Shown here in pieces: positions 58,096 to 64,000 of a DNA stretch of 64,000 nucleotides. The translations under genes and the position numbers were made by a program. The notes under the pieces are model-generated. The model ran no database searches, was not told where the DNA came from, and saw only the letters and a program-made list of their open reading frames with translations. The DNA is taken from NCBI RefSeq assembly GCF_023100945.1, contig NZ_CP064689.1:9034001-9098000 (forward strand), read 5' to 3'. Positions within the stretch are counted from its first letter, which is position 1. Each line of letters starts with the position of its first letter. Origin of the DNA: Bradyrhizobium sp. 200. Lineage in GTDB: Bacteria > Pseudomonadota > Alphaproteobacteria > Rhizobiales > Xanthobacteraceae.

Positions 58096-59676
58096 TTATC
58101 GCAAGCCCGCGCGCCGAAACCCTTCCAGATAATGCACCTTGTCCGCTTCGTGCTCGAACGGCAGTCCACTGGCCAGCCAGGCGAGCGAGATGTTGGGCTG
58201 GGCGCGACGGAGGCCTTCGAGGGCTGATCTGGCGGCATCGCCATCGCCCGCCATGCCGAGGGCGGCCGTCAGCACGCGGTGGGCGCCGACAAAGTCGGCG
58301 CGCTGCCGCAGCGCCTCACGCGACAGGCGGATCGCCTCCGCGTAATTTTTGCCGACATATTGGCAATAGGCAGCGACGCCGCAATAGATCGCGGCAAAGG
58401 GATCGCGCGGTGAGAATTTCAGCGCCTCGCGCGCGGCGCGATCGCCGTCCTCCCAGCGCCCGCGATAGGACAGCGCAACGCCGTAAAGACCGCGCGCGGG
58501 CGAAAAATTCGGATTGAGCCGCAGCGCCAGCTCGAATTCGGCGATGCAATCATCGAAGCGCCGGTTGAACAGATAGACGCTGGCCAGCGCATAATGCGCC
58601 CACGCATCCTCACTGTCGGCCCGGATCGCCGCCAGCGCCGCGCGTTCCGCGACGGGAACGGTCCGGGACATATCCTGCCAGCCCATATGGGCGCTGAACG
58701 TATGGCAGGACGCCAGCAGGCTGAGCGCCTGGCCGTAAGCGGGATCGACGCTGATCGCCTTTTCCAAGAGCGCCTGCGCGACCAGATTGTCCTGCCGCGT
58801 CACGCGCCAGTAATGTGACAGCGCGCGCATCACCAGGTCCCACGCATCCATGTTGTCAGGCGCCTTGCGCCGGGCGCGAAACTCCTCGGCGGCGTAGAGC
58901 TGCGGCTCGATCGCCGTGACGACGGCCTGGGTGATTTCGTCCTGTACCGCAAACACGTCGGCGAGATCGCGGTCGTAGCGCTCCGCCCAGAGGTGACTGC
59001 CGGAGGCCACGTCGACGAGTTGGGCCGCGATACGCACATGATCGCCGTCCTTGCGCACGCTGCCTTCGACGACATAGCCGACGCCGAGCTCCTCGCCGAT
59101 CTGCTTGTGATGGACGGATTTGCCCCGGTAGACGAACGAGGAATTCCGCGCGATCACATAGAACCAGCGCAGCTTCGACAGCGCGGTGATGATGTCCTCG
59201 CTGATGCCTTCGGAAAAATATTCCTGCTCCGGCTCGCCAGAGAGATTGACGAAGGGCAGCACCGCGATCGCCGTGCGATCGAGCGCCGGGAATTGCGGGT
59301 GCAGCAGTTCGCCGGTGAGATCAAGCGGCTGGGGCGCAGCGCGGTGCGCTTCGCCGCCGTTCGCGGCTTTCGGCTGCACGTTGCCGACGAAGCGAAAACC
59401 TTTTCGCGCAAGGGTGCGGATCATGATCTGATCCTTGCCGCTGTCGCCGACCGCCCTGCGCGCGGCGTTGATCCGGCTCGTCAAGGTGGATTCGGAGACG
59501 ATGCGGCCATCCCACACCGTCTCGATCAGATCGTCCCTGGTGACGACGTGGTCGCGGTTTTCGATCAGGTGAACCAAGAGATCGAACACTTGCGGCTCGA
59601 CCGCCACGCTCTCGCCGCCGCGGGTCAGCTCGCGAAGGTCGACATCAAGCACATGGTTGGAAAAATGAAATTGCAC
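58096..59676 (-). CDS. Winged-helix (OmpR-type) regulator with TolB-like and TPR regions
   Basis: A 526-residue soluble protein. The first 100 residues are a winged-helix DNA-binding domain of the OmpR/PhoB-CadC type (VFDLLVHLIENRDHVVTRDD, SESTLTSRINAARRAVGD, IRTLARKGFRFVG). Residues about 135-260 resemble the TolB-like adenylate-cyclase-associated region (IAVLPFVNLSGEPEQEYFSE, ELGVGYVVEGSVRKDGDHVR). The rest has TPR-like helices to about residue 510. No membrane span is present, unlike CadC. The target genes are unknown; it is divergent from the methyltransferase gene. Confidence 0.9.
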   Translation of the reverse strand: MQFHFSNHVLDVDLRELTRGGESVAVEPQVFDLLVHLIENRDHVVTRDDLIETVWDGRIVSESTLTSRINAARRAVGDSGKDQIMIRTLARKGFRFVGNVQPKAANGGEAHRAAPQPLDLTGELLHPQFPALDRTAIAVLPFVNLSGEPEQEYFSEGISEDIITALSKLRWFYVIARNSSFVYRGKSVHHKQIGEELGVGYVVEGSVRKDGDHVRIAAQLVDVASGSHLWAERYDRDLADVFAVQDEITQAVVTAIEPQLYAAEEFRARRKAPDNMDAWDLVMRALSHYWRVTRQDNLVAQALLEKAISVDPAYGQALSLLASCHTFSAHMGWQDMSRTVPVAERAALAAIRADSEDAWAHYALASVYLFNRRFDDCIAEFELALRLNPNFSPARGLYGVALSYRGRWEDGDRAAREALKFSPRDPFAAIYCGVAAYCQYVGKNYAEAIRLSREALRQRADFVGAHRVLTAALGMAGDGDAARSALEGLRRAQPNISLAWLASGLPFEHEADKVHYLEGFRRAGLR

Positions 59677-59940
59677 GGCTTCATCCCGGTTAAATTATCA
59701 TCAGTCGCTTCGGACCGGCAGGCAATTTCCGGTCACTTTCGTCCCGCACGCGGTCTTGAGGTAGACCGAATTCCCCGGCGAGAAAGTGTGAAAAATCTCA
59801 CAGAAATAGACTTCTCACTGAAAAATCAGGATGGTCTCAAGGCAAAATCAGCCCTGCCTCACAGTCTTTAGGTCCGCCCAGGGCCATGTTTGGTTCATCG
59901 CGGCCCGCTTCCGTGGCCGCATGACCCGAGGGAGACCCCG

Positions 59941-60801
59941 ATGGCCGGCCAGACAGCGACCGCAGCGAGCCAGACACAGCCTAATTCTGCCCAACCCGCC
60001 CCCGACCTTGCCGCCCTCAAGACGCGTCAACAGGTCGCATGGTCGTCAGGCAACTACGCCATCGTCGGCTCGACGCTGCAGATCGTCGGCGAAGAGCTCT
60101 GTGAGGCGCTCGATCTCAAGGCCGGCTCAAAGGTGCTCGATGTCGCCGCCGGCAATGGCATGGCGAGCCTCGCCGCGGCGCGGCGGTGGTGCGACGTCAC
60201 CTCGACCGACTACGTGCCGGCGTTGCTGGAGCGCGGCAAGGCGCGCGCCGCAGCGGAAGGCATGCAAATCGAATTCAGGGAAGCCGACGCGGAAAACCTG
60301 CCGTTCGACGATAACAGCTTCGACACGGTGCTCTCCACCTTCGGCGTCATGTTCACGCCGAACCAGGACCGCGCGGCCGCCGAGCTGATGCGGGTCTGCA
60401 AGCCCAAGGGCCAGATCGGCCTGGCGAACTGGACGCCGGAAGGCTTTATCGGACAGGTCTTCAAGACGCTCGGCAAATATCTGCCGCCTCCCGCCGGCGC
60501 CAAATCGCCGGCGCTGTGGGGAACAAGCGCGCGGCTCACCGAAATGTTCGACGCCGAGGCGCGCTCGATCAGGGCGGAATCGCGCCTGTTCAAGTTCCGC
60601 TATCGCTCGCCGGCGCACTTCCTCGACATCTTCAAGACCTATTACGGCCCGGTGCTGAAAGCATTCGCAGCCCTCGAGCCGGCGAAACAGGAAGAGCTGC
60701 ACAACGATCTGCACGCCCTGATCGTTCGCATGAACCGCTCCGGCGACGGCACGATGGTGGTGCCCAGCGAATATCTCGAGGTCGTCATCACCAAGCGGTG
60801 A
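59941..60801 (+). CDS. Class I SAM-dependent methyltransferase
   Basis: A 286-residue methyltransferase starting at ATG 59941 after GAGGGAGA. Motif I is GSKVLDVAAGNGMASLAAAR, motif II is in VTSTDYVPALLERGKARA, and the substrate-side ADAENLPFDDNSFDTVLSTF motif follows. This is the UbiE/COQ5-type (Methyltransf_11) fold. No quinone-biosynthesis gene lies nearby. The acceptor is unknown. An alpha/beta hydrolase gene follows on the same strand after 82 bases and a hairpin. Confidence 0.92.
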   Translation: MAGQTATAASQTQPNSAQPAPDLAALKTRQQVAWSSGNYAIVGSTLQIVGEELCEALDLKAGSKVLDVAAGNGMASLAAARRWCDVTSTDYVPALLERGKARAAAEGMQIEFREADAENLPFDDNSFDTVLSTFGVMFTPNQDRAAAELMRVCKPKGQIGLANWTPEGFIGQVFKTLGKYLPPPAGAKSPALWGTSARLTEMFDAEARSIRAESRLFKFRYRSPAHFLDIFKTYYGPVLKAFAALEPAKQEELHNDLHALIVRMNRSGDGTMVVPSEYLEVVITKR

Positions 60802-60822
60802 AGCGCCGCTTCAAAGAATTTC

Positions 60823-60848
60823 AGCGGGGCCATTGGCGTGGCCCCGCT
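60823..60848 (+). terminator. Hairpin after the methyltransferase gene
   Basis: AGCGGGGCCA (60823-60832) and TGGCCCCGCT (60839-60848) pair perfectly around TTGGCG. There is no T-run directly after it, so it may only weaken readthrough into the hydrolase gene. Confidence 0.5.
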
Positions 60849-60883
60849 GGTGGCATCCCATTTAAAAATCAGGAATGATTTCG

Positions 60884-61747
60884 ATGACCAATGTGATTCA
60901 AATCTCGCGCGCAGAGCGCGAAAAGGCCTGCGTCGTGGCCCTGCATTGTTCGCTCGGCTCGGGCCGCCAATGGAAAACGCTCGCCGATGAACTCGGGCGC
61001 AGCCATCCGTTCTTCGCCCCGGACATCTCGGGCTATGGTGCCAACGGCTGCGTACTGGATCTGCCGTTGACGCTCGCGGAAGAAATCCGATGCCTGAGCG
61101 GCACGCTCAACGACGTGGAGGGGCCCATCCATCTCGTCGGCCATTCCTATGGCGGCACGATTGCATTCAAGATCGCGACCTGTTCCCCGTTCGCGCACCG
61201 CGTGCGAAGCCTGACGCTGATCGAGCCGGTGCTGCCGACGCTGCTGTGCGAGAGCGAAGCGGACCGGCGGCTGCACGCGCGTTTTGCGCAGGTTGCGCGC
61301 GACGTTTCCGAGGATCTCTGGAATGGATCGGTGCTGGAGGCGATCGACATGTTCACCGAATTCTGGAACGGGTCCGGCCCGCAGGATCCGCTGCCATCCA
61401 GCACCCGCCTGCGCATGATCGAGCGCGCACACAAGCTTGCGTTCGATTTCACGGCGGCGTTCGCCGAGGAAAATGTCGCCACCGCGGCGGCCTCGCTTCG
61501 CGTTCCGACACTGCTGCTTTCGGGAGGGCTGTCGCCCTATCTGACCCAGCGCATCGTGCAGCGGCTCGGCGCGATCATGGATTGCGCCGAGATCCGGCAT
61601 CTGCCGGCCGCCGGCCATATGCTCCCGCTGACGCACGCGTCGTCAGTCAATCCCGCGATTGCGCGGCATATCGCCCGCGCGGACGAACTTGCAGGCGTTC
61701 CGCTGGCAGCGGCGCCTGCGGAGGCCGTCAGCATAGCCGAGGCGTGA
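60884..61747 (+). CDS. Alpha/beta hydrolase
   Basis: A 287-residue alpha/beta-fold hydrolase. I prefer ATG 60884, nine bases after AGGA (ATG 60875 overlaps that site). It starts VIQISRAEREKACVVALHCS, has the nucleophile elbow IHLVGHSYGGTIAFK (Ser about residue 94), the acidic strand LRVPTLLLSGGLSPYL, and a late His in LPAAGHMLPLTHAS. The catalytic triad is therefore likely complete. The substrate is unknown. Confidence 0.9.
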   Translation: MTNVIQISRAEREKACVVALHCSLGSGRQWKTLADELGRSHPFFAPDISGYGANGCVLDLPLTLAEEIRCLSGTLNDVEGPIHLVGHSYGGTIAFKIATCSPFAHRVRSLTLIEPVLPTLLCESEADRRLHARFAQVARDVSEDLWNGSVLEAIDMFTEFWNGSGPQDPLPSSTRLRMIERAHKLAFDFTAAFAEENVATAAASLRVPTLLLSGGLSPYLTQRIVQRLGAIMDCAEIRHLPAAGHMLPLTHASSVNPAIARHIARADELAGVPLAAAPAEAVSIAEA

Positions 61748-61818
61748 CATTCTTGGCGCTTGGCTGCGGGGCGGGCTTTCTGGTATCCAATGCCCTGAAT
61801 TTGAGAGGGAATTGCCCG

Positions 61819-62709
61819 ATGCCCGCCTTTGCTGCGCGCGACCTTGCGCCGAAATTCACTGCCCTGATTGCCGCGGGCTTGCTCTGCCTCTCCCCCGCCC
61901 TCGCCGCCGACGACGAAGCGCCCGCCAAGGGCGCCGCCGTCACCGTGCTCAAGGCTGCGAAATCCTGCTTCGCCAATATCGTCGAGGTCTCCGGCACCAT
62001 CATTCCGCGCGAGGAGAACCAGGTGCGGCCCGAGCGGATGGGACTGAAGGTCGCCGAGGTGATGGTGGACGCGGGCGACAGCGTTACCGCAGGCCAGGTG
62101 CTGGCGAAGCTGACTCTGCCCGAGGGCGGGCAGATCTCGGTGCAGGCGCCGGTGGGCGGGGTGGTCTCGGCATCCACCGCGTCGGTCGGCGCGATGGCAT
62201 CTAGCAAGGGCGAAGCGCTGTTCTCGATCATTGCGCGCGGCGAGTTCGACCTGGTCGGCATGGTGCCGACGCGCGACATCGCCAAACTTCAGGTCAACCA
62301 GACCGCGCGGATCAAGGTGATCGGCGCCGGCGAGGTCGATGGAAAGGTGCGGCGGCTATCGACCACGGTCGAGCCGAACAGTCAGCTCGCGCAGGTGTTC
62401 GTCGGCGTCACCACCAACCGCCGCCTCTTGGTCAATTCCAGCGGCCGCGCGCAGATCAAGACCGGGCAGAGCTGCGGCGTATCGGTGCCGCTCACCGCGA
62501 TCCTCTACGGCAACGCCGGCACCGTGGTGCAGGTGGTGCGGCGCGCGCGCGTCGAAACGCGGCGGGTGGAGACGGGGCTGATGGCGACCGGCCAGGTCGA
62601 GATCACCTCGGGCCTGCAGGAAGGCGACATCGTGGTAGCGCGCGCCGGCGCACTCTTGCGCGAAGGCGATCCGGTGCGGCCGGTGACGGCGAGCGCGGAC
62701 GTGAAGTGA
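61819..62709 (+). CDS. Orphan RND-type periplasmic adaptor-like protein
   Basis: A 296-residue exported protein of the HlyD/MFP family. ATG 61819 follows GAGAGGGA; the signal peptide ends LSPALAAD. It has the lipoyl half-motifs NIVEVSGTIIPREENQVRPE and KVAEVMVDAGDSVTAGQVLA and the beta-barrel region LVGMVPTRDIAKLQVNQTAR, with no long coiled-coil hairpin. It is a paralogue of the adaptor at 45919-46842, but no pump or channel gene is adjacent. It may therefore serve the pump 12 kb away or have another partner. Confidence 0.88.
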   Translation: MPAFAARDLAPKFTALIAAGLLCLSPALAADDEAPAKGAAVTVLKAAKSCFANIVEVSGTIIPREENQVRPERMGLKVAEVMVDAGDSVTAGQVLAKLTLPEGGQISVQAPVGGVVSASTASVGAMASSKGEALFSIIARGEFDLVGMVPTRDIAKLQVNQTARIKVIGAGEVDGKVRRLSTTVEPNSQLAQVFVGVTTNRRLLVNSSGRAQIKTGQSCGVSVPLTAILYGNAGTVVQVVRRARVETRRVETGLMATGQVEITSGLQEGDIVVARAGALLREGDPVRPVTASADVK

Positions 62710-62734
62710 TTCCGTTCGGCGGGGCCTCCTGGCG

Positions 62735-62959
62735 TCAATCCGTTCCGCCGTGGTAGCTATCCAGCCAATGCAGCGTCTGTTCCTCAGTCCAACCGGGAAC
62801 AGCGATGCCCTTGGGGGCAGCAACAGGTTGGGCCGAGCGCAAGGGCCCCGCATGGGCCGACCGCAACTGGCCCGCGTTCGGTTTGGAGTGATGCACCTTT
62901 GCGGCGTCGGCAGGAGCACAAAGGGCAATCAAAAGGCCCAAGGCCAAAACAGAGCGCAT
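62735..62959 (-). CDS. Small secreted hypothetical protein
   Basis: A 74-residue protein starting at ATG 62959 with CGGAG upstream. It has a signal peptide (RSVLALGLLIALCAPADAAK) and a mature part of about 55 residues: HHSKPNAGQLRSAHAGPLRS, then AVPGWTEEQTLHWLDSYHGG. The repeated Leu-Arg-Ser-Ala motif is a short internal duplication. I do not recognise the family. The longer frame to 63019 has no signal at its start, so I do not use it. Confidence 0.7.
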   Translation of the reverse strand: MRSVLALGLLIALCAPADAAKVHHSKPNAGQLRSAHAGPLRSAQPVAAPKGIAVPGWTEEQTLHWLDSYHGGTD

Positions 62960-63240
62960 TACATTTGCTCCGGGCAAACCAATGCTGTGCGAGGTAATGC
63001 GCGGGCCGCACTGCCGCAATCCGTAGCGGCTTCACGATCTCGTGGCGCTTGCGTCATGCCGGAAATTTCGAACTGATACTTGCCGACAATTCACAGCAGT
63101 AGTCGGCCCGCGCGTCAGCCACCGCGCTTCATCGATTGGATCACGCGGTATCGCGATGAGCGCCGGGTGCTCACGCGAGGGTCCCTGCGCCCGCGCACAA
63201 CAGGCAGGGACGACGTATTGAGAGATCGCGGTTGGTCTGC

Positions 63241-64000
63241 TTACCCGCCGATGCGGACGTCTTCCAGCAGCGACGACGACACCTGCGGGACCTGCTCGCC
63301 GTCGGAGGCGCGGGAGACGGAGATGCGGGTCTTGTTGAAGGCGCTGGCGGCACCGGACTGCGAATTCAGATTGTTGAGCAGCTCGGTCACCAGCACGCTG
63401 TACTGGCCCTTGCCGTCATCGGCCACCTTGCCCGGCGTCGCCGAGGTCAGGATCAGCGCGTTTTCCGGCGTGGAGATCGGGGCGAGGCCGTGGGAGTAGG
63501 AGCGGAAGCGGCGCTCATAGGGGTTGCGGCGGGAGGCGTCGACGACGACGAGTTTGGCCTTGGCGCCCTTCTCGGTCATCGCGTCCAGCACTTGTTCAAT
63601 GGACACACCGTCGCGGCGGACGTCGGCTTCCTTCCAGATCGCGGCATCGACCGGGATCATGAAACTCTCGCGGCCGACCTGGACGCCAAAGCCGCCGAAG
63701 AACAGCATCGCCACGGTGTCCGGCTGGATCTTGGCCTTCAGGCGGACGATTGCGCGGGCCATGTCGTCCTTGGTGGCGTCCTCGACCACGTCGACGTCAA
63801 AACCCTTGGCCCGCAGCGCGGCGGTGAGGCCGCGGGCGTCGTTGATGGGCTGGGCCAGCGGCGCTGAGGCATCCGGGTAATGGCCGTTGCCGATCACGAG
63901 CGCAACCCGGCTGGCCGACGTGCCGATCGAGCCGGTCTGCTCGGTTCCGATCGCCTTGGCGGCGTCGAGCGAACGCTTGTTCAACGCCGCATGGGCGCCG
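63241..64000 (-). CDS. Caspase-fold (catalytically dead) protein, cut by the window edge
   Basis: The visible 253 codons run to the right edge; the first possible start (TTG 63984) is not convincing and the frame continues beyond it, so the start is outside. The Peptidase C14 fold is clear: ASRVALVIGNGHYPDASAPL, MLFFGGFGVQVGRESFMIPV and VVVDASRRNPYERRFRSYSH. As in the protein at 43447-44919, the catalytic His is Phe (FFGGFG instead of a GHG) and the Cys is Ser (DASRRNP instead of DACRNNP). The two share most motif residues and are paralogues. This one ends after the caspase fold without TPRs. Confidence 0.88.
   Translation of the reverse strand, partial: GAHAALNKRSLDAAKAIGTEQTGSIGTSASRVALVIGNGHYPDASAPLAQPINDARGLTAALRAKGFDVDVVEDATKDDMARAIVRLKAKIQPDTVAMLFFGGFGVQVGRESFMIPVDAAIWKEADVRRDGVSIEQVLDAMTEKGAKAKLVVVDASRRNPYERRFRSYSHGLAPISTPENALILTSATPGKVADDGKGQYSVLVTELLNNLNSQSGAASAFNKTRISVSRASDGEQVPQVSSSLLEDVRIGG

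Overview
The window is GC-rich, densely coded chromosomal DNA from an alphaproteobacterium. Bradyrhizobium or a close relative in the Nitrobacteraceae is most likely. This rests on the gene families (Bug/TctC binding proteins, form II cox genes, DUF1127, DUF3175, DUF1272 and DUF2783 proteins), on the palindromic intergenic repeats of the 'gcgaagcaatcc' type, and on codon usage. I had no database, so the assignment is by recognition only. There is one tRNA (Ser, GGA), no rRNA, no CRISPR array, and no intact transposon or prophage.

Layout. 0.2-6.7 kb: two Bug-type solute-binding proteins flank a surface module in which a FecR-TPR operon is divergent from a VCBS-repeat protein whose repeats carry many cysteines. 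6.9-9.4 kb: 2-keto-3-deoxygalactonate kinase, KDPGal aldolase and a double-hotdog thioesterase. 10.2-12.7 kb: a two-catalytic-domain endolysin-like protein and a small peptidoglycan-binding protein. 13-16.9 kb: a scarred stretch with a frameshifted nitroreductase, an L,D-transpeptidase, a decayed second copy of part of the nitroreductase, a transposase tail and tRNA-Ser. 17.8-21.8 kb: MFS transporter-otsB-otsA operon (trehalose synthesis). 22-25 kb: DUF3175 protein and a chemoreceptor. 25.1-30.2 kb: coxS-coxL-coxM (form II, AYRGAGR active site) and a CaiB-type CoA transferase.

30.3-43 kb: tyrosine/homogentisate catabolism. It has hppD with a divergent Lrp-type regulator, then (after a lower-GC insertion carrying a frameshifted membrane TPR gene) fahA, hmgA, a metallo-beta-lactamase-fold protein, a DUF2783 protein and an FAD aromatic hydroxylase on one strand. 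A divergent MarR regulator, RidA, an HIBADH-like dehydrogenase and a lactonase-like hydrolase follow. Together hppD-hmgA-fahA convert 4-hydroxyphenylpyruvate to maleylacetoacetate and cleave fumarylacetoacetate. The isomerase is not in the window, and the hydroxylase may supply a second route into homogentisate.

43.4-50 kb: a caspase-fold/TPR protein lacking both catalytic residues, an OmpA-like protein, and an RND adaptor-pump pair. 50-56.3 kb: a RelE/ParE-type toxin-antitoxin pair, a Crp/Fnr regulator, an AsmA protein and a Cache-HAMP-GAF class III cyclase. 56.3-64 kb: interspersed repeats, a DUF1127 protein with a repeat lodged in its reading frame, a tautomerase, a winged-helix/TPR regulator, a methyltransferase, an alpha/beta hydrolase, an orphan RND-type adaptor, a small secreted protein, and a second catalytically dead caspase-fold protein running off the right edge.

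Most interesting items: the cysteine gradient in the VCBS repeats beside a FecR protein ending in CRGC; two paralogous pseudo-caspases with identical active-site losses; the repeat-derived peptide in the DUF1127 gene; the T6-tract frameshift in the low-GC TPR gene; and the duplicated, decaying nitroreductase fragment.
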